DNA of 64,000 nt from Protula sp. h YS-2021 (GCA_949752745.1 OX457028.1:23865927-23929926), one strand, 5' to 3'. Shown: positions 9,426-20,824, numbered from the stretch's first letter. The notes: a model not told the origin generated them from the letters alone. Translations and numbers: made by a program.

Positions 9426-11655
9426 ATTTAGTAATCGTTGTCAAGGTATTGATGAAACGGTAGACAACTTCATAAAAGACTTGTGGATCCAGATTGAAAA
9501 ATGTAATTATGGCGCCATTAAAGAGGAACTGTTACGTGATCGCATTGTTGCTGGAATCAGAGACAAAAAGTTATCAGAACAGTTGCAGAGTGAGAAAGAT
9601 CTGAAACTTCAAGACGTCATAGACAAGGCACGAACACGGGAAGCCGTCCCAAGACAGTCTGCGCACTTAAACACTTTCAATCCCGCTCAAGCCAATATGT
9701 TGCGTAAACAACCATTCCACAGGGACTCAAAGACACAAAAACCAGTAAAAACCAATCAACAATCGCGTGCTGCGCCAAGACGTCATCAACAACAACAACA
9801 ACCGCCATGCCACTGGTGTGGTAAAAACAAACATTCCAAACAAGATTGCCCCGCGAAATATTCTACGTGCAGCTTCTGCAAGAAAAGGGGCCACTGGGCG
9901 GTTGTCTGCAGAACCAAGCAACAGAAACGTATTCACGAAGTGAGGGATGAGGACCACTTTCAGGACATTTACCCAATTCCATTCCATGTACAGGGCAGTG
10001 GAGAGCAGTTCTTAGGGGCTGTTCATATCAAGGACAATGATAATAAGTTTATGCTAGAGGTAACGGTAAATCAACATCCGGTCTTATTCAAAATAGACAC
10101 CAGAGCAGAAGTATCGGTAATCAGTTTTGATTTATACAATCGAGTAGCTAAACAGGTTCCCTTGGAACCCCCAGAAAAGGTTCTGATAGGTGCAAATTCT
10201 GAGCCCTTACAGGTACTTGGTCGGTTCAATGCGCGATGTGTCACTAAATCAAACATGGCTTGTTCAGAAAATTTTTATGTCGTCAAAAATTTGGCCACAC
10301 CCTTACTGGGCAAACCTGCAATCAGTAAATTGCAACTTGTCAGCATTGCGAGTACAATAACTTCATCCGATTTTAAACAAAATGTCGTGGAAAAGTTCCC
10401 AAAATTATTTTCAGGATTAGGGATGATAAAAGATTTCGAGTACAAAATACAAATCGAACCGGATGCGCAGCCATTTGCAATAAATACACCAAGAAGGGTT
10501 GCTCATCCATTGTTGCCCAAGGTTAAAACAGCGTTAGATGACATGGTAGAGCAAGGGGTAATTCGACGTCTTGAGCCAAACGAGACTTCACCTTGGTGCG
10601 CTGGGATGGTGGTGGTTCCAAAACCAAAAACGGGAGAAGTACGCATTTGCGTCGATTTAACTCAACTAAACAAGTACGTAATACGTCCCAGGTATCAATT
10701 TCCCACAGTCGAATCAACACTCGCTAAGTTACAGGACGCGAAAATATTCACAAAACTTGATCCAAATAGCTTCTTTTATCAGATCAAACTTGCTGAGGAA
10801 TCACAAGGGCTAACTCAATTCATCACACCATTTGTTAGATATTGCTTTTTATGCCTTCCATTTGGTATTTCGAGTGGGTCAGAGGTATTCCAGGAGGCTA
10901 TACACGATATTGTGGGACAACAACCACCTGTCAATATTCAAATTGACGATATATTGGTGGACAGCAAAGACATTGCGTCACACCAACAAGCCCTATTTCC
11001 GGTTTTGGAGAAGTTACAAAATGCCGGAATCACTCTAAACCCGAGTAAGTGTGAATTCCTCAACACAGAGGTAAGTTTTGTAGGGCATAAAATTGGTCCT
11101 AGTGGTATTTTGCCAGATGACAGCAAGATAAAGGCTATCACACACATGCCTGCACCCACAAATATAACAGAGCTACGTCGTTTTTTAGGAATGGCAAACC
11201 AATTGGGTAAGTTTATCCCAGATCTCGCCAACATGACACAGCCATTGCGTGAACTCCTCAAAAAGGAAAATGATTGGTCATTGGGTAAACAACAGCAAAC
11301 AGCTCTGGAGAAAATCAAAGAAGAACTCAGTTCTCCAAACACTCTGAAGACATACAGTGTCAAACACGAAACAAGAATCATGGCTGACAGCTCATCATTT
11401 GGGCTAGGTGCAGTTCTTCTGCAAAAAGAGCCAACTACAGGTGAATTTAGACTTGTCTCATACGCGAGTAGAAGTCTAACAAACTGTGAGCAACGGTATG
11501 CACAAATTGAAAAAGAGGCTTTGGCCTTGACCTTGGGTTGTGAAAAATTTGCTGAGTATGTCTTAGGCTTAGATTTCACGTTAGTCACTGACCATAAGCC
11601 GTTGGTGCCTATACTTGCCAAAAAAAGGCTTGACGAAATACCCGATTCAAAATGA
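9426..11655 (+). pseudogene. gypsy gag-pol, middle part: gag end, zinc knuckles, protease, RT, RNase H
   Basis: The gag C-terminal half leads into a CCHC pair (CHWCGKNKHSKQDC, then CSFCKKRGHWAVVC), i.e. nucleic-acid binding. The protease core reads KIDTRAEVSVIS, where the catalytic triplet DTG has become DTR. The RT has KPKTGEVRICVDLTQLN, FTKLDPNSFF, FVRYCFLCLPFGISSG and the catalytic box IQIDDILV. The RNase H has RIMADSSSFGLGAVLLQ and LVTDHKPLVPIL. The frame ends at TGA 11653-11655, right after DEIPDSK. Coding continues in another frame from 11652, so a small indel near 11640 broke the polyprotein. RT changes (LDPNS for the usual LDANS; FVRY for FGRY) also suggest decay, since the copy at 42014 keeps LDANS and FGRY. 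Confidence 0.9.
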
Positions 11656-13166
11656 GGCTCATGCGGTTCAGATTCACCATACAACATTTACCAGGTAAGA
11701 AAATGTACACTCCGGATACCCTGAGCCGTGCTCTATTGTCCACAACAGAAGAAGACAAAACGAATTTAGCTGAGGAAACGGAAGCATTTGTCAAGCAGGT
11801 AATTGAAGTTCTTCCCATCACTGAAGGAAAGTTAGAACAAATTCGCGAACTTCAACATGAAGATGAAGTGTGCACAAGAATAATGTTGTACACCCAGGAA
11901 GGTTGGCCTGATAAAAGTCAAGTTCCAACTATTTTACTCCCTTATATGCAGTTTGCTGCGGAGTACTCCATTCAAGATGGCCTCCTACTGAAGGATAGCA
12001 GAATAGTCATTCCGTCCTCAATGCGTCTTGAAATTTTAGATCGTATACACGACGGTCATCTTGGCATCACTAAATGCCGGGAAAGAGCAAGAACTTCAGT
12101 TTGGTGGGTTGGCCTATCAAAACAGATTGAAGACATGGTCAAAAATTGTCTGACCTGTATTAGGCAGCAGCCTAAAACTGTGGAGCCATTGGAACCAACC
12201 CCACTTCCGGACAGACCTTGGCAGAAGGTAGCTTGCGATTTATGTGAGCTTCGAGGTACGACCTACTTAGTAGTGGTGGATTACTATTCCAGGTATTTGG
12301 AAATTGCTCTACTTAAAGATGGTCAAAATGCAGGTGCTATAGTAAATCACCTCAAATCAATTTTTGCCAGACATGGAATCCCGGAAATTTTAGTTTCCGA
12401 CAATGGCGGACAACTACAAAACAGTGCTATGGCGAAATTCAGTATGGAGTACAATTTTCTCCATTTAACATCTTCGCCAACTCACGCGAGCGGAGATGGG
12501 TGTGCAGAAATTGCGGTAAAAACATTCAAAAACCTCATGAAGAAAAATAACGATCCGTACATAGCACTTCTCAATTATAGGTCAACTCCCATTCATAACG
12601 GATATAGCCCTGCTGAACTTTTATTCGGCAGACGGCTGAGAACAACATTACCAACAGCCCCACAGCTGCTGACACCCCGCTCACAGCCGCAGGATATGCG
12701 CAGAAAAGAAGAAGTTTACAAGCAGAATATGAAATTCTATCATGACAGAAAACACAATACTTAACCCCTCTCACAGCTCGTTCCAGGTCAACCAGTACGT
12801 ATAAGAGATAACGGAAAGGAGGGGGTAATCTCAGAACAGCTTCCAGAGAATCAAAGATCTTATAAGGTAAAAGTCAGTTGCCCATCTCCACTTAGGGACA
12901 CCTTTCGTAGAAATCGAAACGCATTAATTGCCCTTCCTCTTCCCAATCAAAACAGTGAAAAAACTTCGGCTGAGAAAGCGCAAAATCAGACCAGTCCGTG
13001 TAAGAGCTCAGATAGTTCTCAGATTAATCAAAACCAAAACATTAAAAAATTGTTGGATAAGAAAAACATTGCACCTAATACTGGTACCAAAGATAACGGA
13101 GAGAAAACGTCGTTCACTACGAGGTCAGGAAGGACAACGAAGAGACCCGATAAGTTGAACTGGTAA
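11652..13166 (+). pseudogene. gypsy pol, C-terminal part: integrase (with internal stop)
   Basis: After the RNase H end (LPGKKMYTPDTLSRA), the integrase zinc domain is seen as HDGHLG, then a CLTC pair. The catalytic core follows, with VACDLCEL, VVVDYYSRY, LVSDNGGQ and GCAE, consistent with the D,D-E integrase triad. TAA at 12762-12764 interrupts the frame after YHDRKHNT. The same frame reads on with VPGQPVRIRDNG, where the core is usually followed by a GPY/F-like module, to TAA 13164-13166 after RPDKLNW. The internal TAA is shared with the duplicate at 443, so it predates the duplication. Confidence 0.9.
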
Positions 13167-13738
13167 ACAAATTTTGAACTATCGAATGGACTCTGGAAAA
13201 TATGGACTCTGGATATTAACCGCTTGCGTAAATAATTCTCTTAGTCAGTGATTGATATCCAGTTCGCATATAGGTATATCATTTATTTAATTTTTTTATT
13301 AATCTAGTGTTTTAAAACAAGTTAGTTCATATTGTATATATTGTTATGGCTATTGTCGCCCACTTTATAGACTCATCTCACAACCGACACCGGAAGTAAA
13401 AAAAAAAATAAAGGAGATCAGTCAGAATTGAATAAAGTATTTTCCCATGCTTATGCTTCTTAATGTTCTTTCTACTATTATGTTTCTTGTTTTTTATCAT
13501 TTAACGGAAATGTACTTTAATGTTAATGTTGCTCCGCAAGAAGTTAACATTCAGCAGCAGTTCAGTCATTTTCGTACTCATTTATCGCTCTTAGCGGAAA
13601 ATATTTATTGCGTAAAATTCAAACCAGTAAAATGTTTAAAAGGTATTGAAAGTTTAGTAAGTATTCTTTGAATGAAATAAAGTCGTGTATTGTTTCAGTA
13701 AAGCAGTATCTAATGCCTTTTTGCTTAAGAAAAGGAGA
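13167..13738 (+). other. gypsy 3' untranslated region with polypurine tract
   Basis: About 570 bp of AT-rich sequence between the pol stop and the 3' LTR, with no coding sequence. It ends in the purine run AAGAAAAGGAGA at 13727-13738, the expected plus-strand primer just 5' of the LTR. Confidence 0.75.
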
Positions 13739-13897
13739 TGTAATATTATTCATAGTGTTACAACCATCCACCCTTGGGTATTGTTTACTGAATACGTTCT
13801 GTCTGGTCATGTGACCATGTGACGTAATAACTAGAATGGCTCGGAAGTAAATAAAGGTTTCAACCTAAATCTAGTCGCATCATTCAATAACACAACA
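13739..13897 (+). repeat. gypsy 3' LTR
   Basis: 159 bp, TGTAATATTATT to CACAACA. It differs from the 5' LTR at about six positions (for example GATAGT/CATAGT, CTATCTGG/CTGTCTGG, CGGATG/CGGAAG). GAAAA at 13898-13902 is the right target duplication. Confidence 0.93.
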
Positions 13898-14507
13898 GAA
13901 AAAACTGTGATTTGCTTGGGACAAGTTAATGTCCAGATTAATTTCTTTCGACGGTTACCTCTGGTGGTGAAAGTTCTGGGGAACACCAAGAAAGCTCAGA
14001 AGCTCATTGTTCAGAATGCGGATCGCTTAGATGGAAAGAAGGAGCTTCTCGGCCCCAGATTTCACAAACTTCTGAGCAAAACTGTCAAAAAACGTAAACA
14101 AAATCGTGAATTGAAAAGAGCTCTTGGCTCTTTCCAACGAGGTGTCTTTCGGCCCTTTCGTGGCCGGCCCTCGACATCTTTCGGTGCCGGGGGTAGAAAC
14201 GCGAGCAAGGGGTACCTTTTTCAACCGCAGAGGTCGAGCGTCGTACACCCCAAGATTTCGTGGAAGGTATTTCTCGCACAAATTCACTTGGAAAAAAATG
14301 TTAAGTTTCCAAAATGCACGGACAGTTTTGCACAAAACTTTTCTGCACAAAACACCGTTTAGTATTCAAAACGTAACAATGTTGAACCCAAGATATACTT
14401 CAGTACAAATTCGACCCGAAGTTTTGGCAATAAAATTCAGGCCTCCATCAGCAACAATGAGACAGCTCCCGGTAGGGGGAAGACTCCGGTTTTTTCTGGA
14501 AAATTGA
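13898..14507 (+). pseudogene. DIRS gag-like ORF, 3' part
   Basis: Continuation of the gag from before the gypsy insertion: KTVICLGQVNVQINFF, QKLIVQNADRLDGKK, then a basic Gly/Arg/Phe-rich tail. One frame (open to 14362) carries the first half. The overlapping frame (14124-14507) reads FFNRRGRASYTPRFRGRYF, which is more gag-like at that point. A frameshift therefore lies somewhere within about 14170-14230. RGG-like tails are common in DIRS gag proteins and suggest RNA binding. Confidence 0.7.
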
Positions 14508-14534
14508 CAAAAACTAACAGAAGACCCCAACATC

Positions 14535-15629
14535 TTGAGTTCGGTAACGGGTCTGACTTTAAATTGGTTCAGAAAAAAAGAACCCTTTTCCCAGGTTCAG
14601 CAAAGCGGGAGTCTGAAAATAGACGAGGAAATAGAGAAAATGCTCCAGAAAAAGGCGATAGAAAAAGTGAATCCCGAGCAGTTTCAATTTGCTTCACATC
14701 TGTTTCTAGCCCCGAAAAAAGACGGCGGAGTCAGACCGGTGATAAATCTCAAACGTTTGTATCAAAACATTCAGTACGAAAACTTCAAAATGGAGAACAT
14801 GACAGATTTAGTAAACATGATAAAACCTGGGGACTTCATGTTGAAACTCGATCTCAAAGATGCCTATTTCAGTGTCCCGATGCATCCACAGGAAACAAAA
14901 TTTCTATTGTTCAAGTGGAAAAACACATTATATCAGTTTATAGTGATGGCGTTCGGCCTGGCCCCTACTCCTCGAGTATTCACAAAACTACTCAAACCGG
15001 TCCTAGCCCTTTTGAGGTGGATGGGATTACGTGCATTGATTTATCTAGACGACCTCATTTTACTGAATCAAGACCCGATCAAAATTCTGGAAGACATGAA
15101 AACTGTGGTGTTCATTCTAGAAAATTTAGGGTTCTTAATAAACTGGGAAAAGACAGTCCAAGTTCCATGTCAAATTATGAATTATCTCGGCTTGACAATA
15201 AACACGATAAAAATGACTCTTTCCCTACCACAGACAAAAATAAACAACATCATTTCGGGGGCAACAACGATTTTAAAAGCGAAACAAGTGTCCGTCAGGA
15301 CTCTAGCAAAACTGATAGGGAAGTTAAATGTCGAGTGCATTAGCTTTCATGAAGGGGCAGAAATACGAAGCCCTGTCGTTCTGAAAATCTATGCAGGGAG
15401 GATTTGCTTTGGTGGATCCAGCAACGGCTGCACTTTTCTCAATCCCATTCGGGAAGTTCAGAACACCACGGACGCGAGCGATCACGGTTGGGGGGCTTGG
15501 AATCAAAATTGGAAAATAGGGGGTACGTGGAACCATTTGGAGCGGAACTGGCACATAAACGCCAAAGAATTGAAAGCGGGCACTATGGCTGTAAAGGCAT
15601 TTGCCAAAGTTTCTCGAAAATACACATAA
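14535..15629 (+). pseudogene. DIRS reverse transcriptase and start of RNase H
   Basis: The frame is open from about 14535 (TTG, so no clear ATG start) for 364 codons. RT blocks are ordered as expected: LAPKKDGGVRPVINLK (about 59-73), FMLKLDLKDAYFSVP (101-115, catalytic Asp in LDLKDAY), YQFIVMAFGLAP (133-144), and the catalytic YLDD (170-173) within ALIYLDDLILL. The RNase H begins at DASDHGWGAW, followed by HINAKELKAG. The frame stops at 15629, but the domain continues in the frame two bases away (FMDNLTAVSQVNKKSGT from about 15638). A frameshift therefore sits near 15605-15625. Confidence 0.9.
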
Positions 15630-16399
15630 TCCTATTCATGGACAATTTGACTGCTGTTTCTCAGGTGAACAAAAAATCAGGCACGACTTCCAATCTTTTA
15701 CTGGAAATAACGACCGAGCTTTTGGAATTTTGCGCACAAAAAGTCCTTCTCTCGGCAGTTTACATCTCGAGGAAAAAGAACCATCTGGCAGATTCTTTAT
15801 CTCGGGAATGGACCGAGTCCAGCAAGTGGAAACTGAATCCTTCGGTTTTCCGCCAAATAGAGACTCGGTTAGGCCGGACAGATGTCGATCTGTTTGCGGA
15901 TCGACTGAACACCCCAAAACAGAAATTTGTGAGTTGGAAACCCGACCCATATGCCATGAGCACGGACTCGTTTTGGATAAATTGGAGCGCAATAAACGGG
16001 TATGTTTTTCCTCCGTTCTGCCTAATAGGCAGAACATTAAGAAAAATTCGTTCAGAAAAAGCTCGGGTCTTACTGATCACACCTACGTGGCCAACCCAGT
16101 CTTGGTGTCCGATGTTATTGGACATGGTGGTGGACTTTTCGCTGATACTAACACCTGTGGAAAAATTATTGATAAACCCATCAGGGGAGAACCATCCTCT
16201 GATTGCCAAGAAGACATTGACTCTTGCGATTTGGAAAGTGTCGGGGATAGAGCAAGAGAACAGGGCATTTCGGAGAATGCTGTCCACTTGCTCAGAAATA
16301 GATGGCGAAAGGTTACAAAAATATTCTACATATACGCCTGGAGTAAGTGTAGCTGGGCTCGTCAGAGGCAAATTAATCCCTTTGAAGCCACTGTGGTAG
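15620..16399 (+). pseudogene. DIRS RNase H end and conserved C-terminal pol region
   Basis: Frame 2 continues the RNase H with ILFMDNLTAVSQVNKKSG, VYISRKKNHLADSLSR (a typical RNase H end) and the DIRS/Ngaro-type region VDLFADRLNTPKQKF, VSWKPDPYAM, YVFPPFCLIGRTLRKI, VLLITPTWPTQSWCPML. This post-RNase H module is characteristic of DIRS-order pol proteins. The frame closes at 16399. I did not see a separate methyltransferase domain. Confidence 0.82.
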
Positions 16400-17213
16400 A
16401 CATTGTCAATTTTTTTGTGGGATATGTACCAAGAAGGCTATGAGTACTCTACCATAAACGGGTTTAGATCAGGTATTTCCGCCTTACACCTCCACAGACA
16501 AAATGCCTGTTGGACAGCATGAACAGGTAAATGCGATGATGGCCGGCATATTCAATTCCAATCCGCCAACACCTAAATATACTGTGTTCTGGGATGTTGG
16601 TGTTGTTCTGGAGTTTATTAAAAAGCATGGGTCAAAACGAAGGTCTTGATGCGAGAGACCTAACTTTGAAACTCGTTATGTTGTTGGTGTTGGTAACAGC
16701 GAGCAGGTCGTCCGATCTGACGTTACTCGATACAACGTTCATGACTGATATGAGCGATAAGGTGGTATTCAAAGTTAAGTCTTTAGATAAGACCAGGAAA
16801 GTTGGTCAAAAACCAGGAACAGTCACTATTTTTGAATTTCCGGAAGAACCACTTTTGGATCTGGTAAGCTGTTTACGGTTGTATCTAGAACGCACAAGTC
16901 ATCTGAACACAGGTCAAGGTAATCAGTTATTTATATCCACAGTCAGGCTTATTTGCCGGTGAAATCGAGTACGGTGGCAGGTTGGATCAATAGTGTTCTG
17001 GGAATGGCAGGTATTAACACCTCAGTTTGGACTGCACACTCTAGTAGGGGTGCATCAACCTCGAAGGCGGTAGCCTCAGGGGTCACTGTGCAAGACATAC
17101 TTGACTCCGCCAACTGGAAATCGTCAGGTACATTTCAAAGATTTTACAATAGACCGCTGGAGGACGGGAGTTTGGATTTTCAGAAGATTTTAACCCCATA
17201 TAAGTGGCTTTAA
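16400..17213 (+). pseudogene. DIRS tyrosine recombinase (frameshifted)
   Basis: The N-terminal part lies in pieces: YSTINGFRSGISALHLHRQ near 16442-16500 and PPTPKYTVFWDVGVVLEFIKK from about 16562. The catalytic part spans 16640-17213 across two frames. It has LVTASRSSDLTLLD (first Arg), TAHSSRGASTSKA (His-x-x-Arg), ANWKSSGTFQRFYNRPL (Trp then the nucleophile Tyr). The core R...HxxR...Y set is present, but frameshifts near 16600 and 16955 break the ORF. The enzyme would integrate the circular DNA intermediate without a target duplication. Confidence 0.88.
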
Positions 17214-17224
17214 ACAAGCACTAT

Positions 17225-17330
17225 TGGACCTTGCGAAGGATTATGCAATAAAATTGAGAATTTTATAAAGGGCCGCAGGCCCTCAAATGAAATTCAGATT
17301 TTATAAGTAATCTGAAGCAAGGTCTAATAA
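17225..17330 (+). repeat. DIRS internal complementary region
   Basis: GACCTTGCGAAGGATTAT followed by GCAATAAAATTGAGAATTTT is the reverse complement of the left end (7075-7102). AAAGGGCC through AATCTGAAGCAAGGTCTAAT is the reverse complement of the right end (about 17905-17974). The two parts abut, so the region is complementary to a circularised end-to-end junction, as in DIRS1. Confidence 0.88.
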
Positions 17331-17839
17331 TTTCCCTCCTCCTTGCGCACCCACCCATGCTGTGTGTTCGTTTTTTTTTTTGTTTTTTTTTTGTTATTTG
17401 TTCCGATTGTTTGTTTCGTGTTTCGATTACCTTTACTAACGGCAATATCGGTCTTTGATATAAGCGATTACGTAATTGTACGAGTCCGAAGTAGATTTAA
17501 TATTTTATAGTTTACCTAAATTTCAGGCTTAATAACGAAAGAAGGGTTTTTCGACTCTGTGTGCTGTAATTATATGATCTGTTTGCAGAGGAAGAGCGTC
17601 AGGACCACAGTGATGGACGATTCTACACCTTTTCTGCGAGTGTGGCAGACTCGGATACATCCACAGCCCGACTTAATTTAGTGTGAACTTTGTCGATTTC
17701 GAACATTGTTTTCGATTTTGTCTTTACTGAACTGTCGTTTGAACTTTTTTGCTAGTTTGTGAGTCCGTTCGCTACGAATAAAAAGGATACTATCGAAAAA
17801 AAATGTTTCTTTGTCTCGCCACTCTTTTAGTCAATTTCA

Positions 17840-17913
17840 GAGAATGACTCGTTTTGGCTTTGAAGTGGCTATAAGCAGCAATGAGGTGAAGAGAAATCAC
17901 TATTAGACCTTGC
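17840..17913 (-). repeat. DIRS right inverted terminal repeat
   Basis: Reverse complement of 7095-7168. A further outer extension to 17974 (TTCATTTCAGGGCCC through CTCAATTTT) matches the internal complementary region. Confidence 0.92.
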
Positions 17914-17974
17914 TTCAGATTATTTATAAAATCTTAACTTCATTTCAGGGCCCTTTGTAAAATTCTCAATTTTT

Positions 17975-20824
17975 AAAGTTGCTGTTTGGATAACATAAAA
18001 TTAATATAAAAATAATGTGTTGGAGCATATTAATATCAATACCACATGTAAAGCATCTGCGTGCCATCAAGACCGCCGATGACCTTGTAATTAAACTAAA
18101 CTGCGAAGTACAGCATTAAGGTCTTCCAGACAGATCGTCTCCCAATGTTCTAAACTTGGTTTTGTCCAGCTGGCAAATCTCTTCGACATCTCCATTTTCA
18201 CATTACGAAAATGTGTTATATTTAAAGCTTATAAGCTTTGTGGTATCTGATAATAATCAAAACGCATGTACTTACTCGTTATGCATCCTCTACCTTCAGG
18301 AAAGATTTCGCGCATAACTCTACTTTTGCCGGCCACCATAATCTGCCCCAGTAGTAGAGAACGATGTCACCTCTCCTGTAGACGGACAACGGAACGGACT
18401 GCACCGGTACTGACTAAGTCCCCCGCAGGCATGCAATAACAATTTCAATCAAGCAGCCATAAGTCAATTCGTACTTTCGGATCTTTCCAACTTAGGTGTC
18501 GATTCGACTGCAAATTTACTAGGATAAATTATAAAGAAATGATTAGGGAAAAACATCAAAATTCTAATAGAAGCACTGCTCTCTGGTGGTTTGACTTCGT
18601 CGCAAAAGGTGGATACTGCGAACACGTACATAAATACAATAGCAGCCGAAACTCTTCTCACATCATGAAAAACAAATTGGAAGGCAGCTTTCTTTGTCCA
18701 ATATTCAACTGTGAACTTCTCAGAGCCACATTTCCAAAATTTCTATTCTTTTCCATGTTTGAAACGGCCATTGCAGAAGGAAAAAGAGCTGTGATTTGGC
18801 ATTTGAGTTAGGGAACAAAGTTCTGCGTAAAATGCCAACACAGGCTTACTTACACGCTCTCATGTTTAACCACAGATACATCAGGGTTTTACAAAACAAA
18901 TAAATGCATCTTACGGTTAAATTCTGGCGTTGTATATCCAAAAATTGAACACACTTCAATATCTAACATGTCAGCTTGGAACCACTTTGCTAATGCGCAC
19001 AAAGACGCGGTAGAAAGTGAAACTGCGAAATTCTCCGGGGATGTAACTATTATTCCTACTGACATAAGGCTATATAAGGCTTCAAAACGGAGGCAAAAAA
19101 GACCGATTATTGCATGCAAATATAAATTCATGCATTACAGTAAATGTTATAAAAATTGAAAGTAACACAATATAAATATTTAATTACTTTAAACTTTCAC
19201 GGACCCATTGGCACATATAAAGTACTTTCCCAAAAGATCGCGCATGCGCTGCATTAGCATGACATATAAACAAAGAATGGGGGCAGGCATCAGGGGTGTA
19301 AAGGGTGTAAAAAAATCATGTCAAGTTAAGACTTCAAGAACACTGCTCAATAAAATACCCTAAAATTTTTATCAATAGACTTGAGCCTGCCACACGAAAA
19401 AATACCAAGATATGTTTCACTGTTTATTTGACATAAACAACAAACCCTCCCTATATTAAATGGGCGAATACCGCAGTTTATCTAGACGAGCCGTGTCCTA
19501 TATTCGCATATAGACAAAACGCAGAAAACTGGAACACTGATATTTTCCATAAACCAATCTTTCAAGTGACTTTGATCAGGTTGTGCAAAACACTTTATTA
19601 ATATCATACAAAGGGTAGCTTAAAAAACAAACAGTCGAACACTATGCTATTTTGAACCGGTAAATTCGGCGGTTTATAAAGAAAAGGTACGTTCTTCGTT
19701 CATTTGCAGCTCAAGCACAGAATATCGTGTTTATTTAATGATCTAGTACTCAACAAAAAGCCGAAGAAAAAACGCTGGAGAGCGGTGGAAAAGGGGCAAC
19801 TCGTGTCCTAATTTGACAGGTGGTGTCTGCCTAATCTTACCTATTTGTTCTACATAAGAGACTCCCTCAACTTTTGAAGTTGATTTTTGTTGAACTGAGA
19901 GTATGGAGGCTCTGGTTTTCAGTTCTTTGTCCAGCCCCCTCATAATAACAATCGTTTCCACTTGCCTGATATTACAAAATAGGTTCAAACGCATGTTTAG
20001 GCATTTATATACATGATGAGGCCGGCATAATATAAGGTTATGTAACATAAAGAATAATAGTTTTTACACTGCAAGGCCTTATATATGAGCACATTCTACA
20101 GAATCGACAGTGTACACGGGTTGAACCCAAAACAGTTGCTTTCGAACGTTACATATTCTTTGTATAACTAATAAAACGCAATTCTTAAGTAGACTAAAGT
20201 GCAGCAAAGGAAAAATAACAGACATACATTTTTTTATAATTCACATACATTGAGTGGGAAAAGATTCTTTAAAATCTGTGCTTCTTGTGTCCCGACTTGC
20301 GAGGAACTGCATGTTCCTTATTATTTTGAGAAATTTCATGAGGGGAATAAGGGGAATTTTTTTGGAAAAGTACACTATTTGTCTTACAAATAACATACTA
20401 ATAACACAAAACTCAAACGGTTCTTTATTATATAATCCTAAATGGCAAAAAGAAGTTACAGAAAGCACACTTTTTAGATGCTGTGTAAGAGGTTATGGAG
20501 GCAGTCTAATACACAGTCTAATTTCGAACAAGGCATTTCATTTTATTTCACTATTAATACAAGAAGGGACAACTAGAAAAAGAAATCTTTGTATTCATTT
20601 TTTAGGTCATGTGTCGCAGATGTGCTCTTGTGCTGGAGAAAACAAAGTTTTTATAGGGACCGAAAATGTAAACAATGGAAACAGAAGTGACCTAGTTTAG
20701 ACAGGGGTCGGGTACTTGAGGTTTACTAGGGGTGTCAGAATTTTTTAATTAAAACAATCTCATACATAATAACATCAATTAGCATTAATACAAGCAAATA
20801 AAATGAATTATGTCTTTATTTATA
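17975..20824. other. intergenic, no gene recognised
   Basis: AT-rich sequence with scattered short ORFs, the longest being 148 codons at 20254-20700, of low-complexity composition and without recognisable domains. No splice-flanked conserved exon, tRNA or transposon end was found. Confidence 0.5.

Larger units (their letters stand above)
8059..13897 (+). mobile_element. Ty3/gypsy LTR retrotransposon, nested in the DIRS gag and itself interrupted by a LINE
   Basis: Complete structural element: 5' LTR, primer-binding site starting TGGTGGCAG directly after the LTR, a single gag-pol frame, a polypurine tract and a 3' LTR, flanked by GAAAA. Without the LINE and its extra target copy it is about 5.0 kb. 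Domain order is gag, CCHC knuckle pair, protease, RT, RNase H, integrase, the Ty3/gypsy order. Short LTRs and a fused gag-pol resemble the Mag/Steamer-type elements of molluscs (inference from layout, not from a search). The two LTRs differ at about six of 159 positions, so the insertion is not very recent. A frameshift at 11652, TAA at 12762 and the LINE disable it. Confidence 0.93.
7075..17974 (+). mobile_element. DIRS-like tyrosine-recombinase retrotransposon, interrupted by a gypsy element
   Basis: The element has inverted terminal repeats (7095-7168 and 17840-17913), a gag-like ORF, an RT/RNase H region with YLDD, and a C-terminal tyrosine recombinase. Just after the recombinase stop, an internal complementary region (about 17225-17330) is the reverse complement of the right end joined to the left end. 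This DIRS1-type layout supports replication through a circular intermediate. Removing the nested gypsy (8059-13897 plus one GAAAA) leaves about 5.06 kb, a normal DIRS length. No target duplication is apparent, as expected for recombinase-mediated insertion. Coding regions carry several stops and frameshifts, so this copy looks dead. Confidence 0.9.

Noticed and set aside
10938..11687. 249-codon minus-strand ORF inside gypsy pol
   Set aside because: It is opposite the RT/RNase H coding sequence, has no recognisable domain, and its counterparts in the other copy are fragmented.
14504..15343. 279-codon plus-strand ORF overlapping the DIRS RT
   Set aside because: The RT motifs, including YLDD, lie in the other frame; this frame is Ser/Lys/His-rich and lacks any motif.
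15760..16371. 203-codon minus-strand ORF
   Set aside because: It is the antisense of the DIRS RNase H and C-terminal pol region, with no domain signature.
20254..20700. 148-codon plus-strand ORF
   Set aside because: No recognised motif and no conserved splice signals; such lengths occur by chance in this much sequence.
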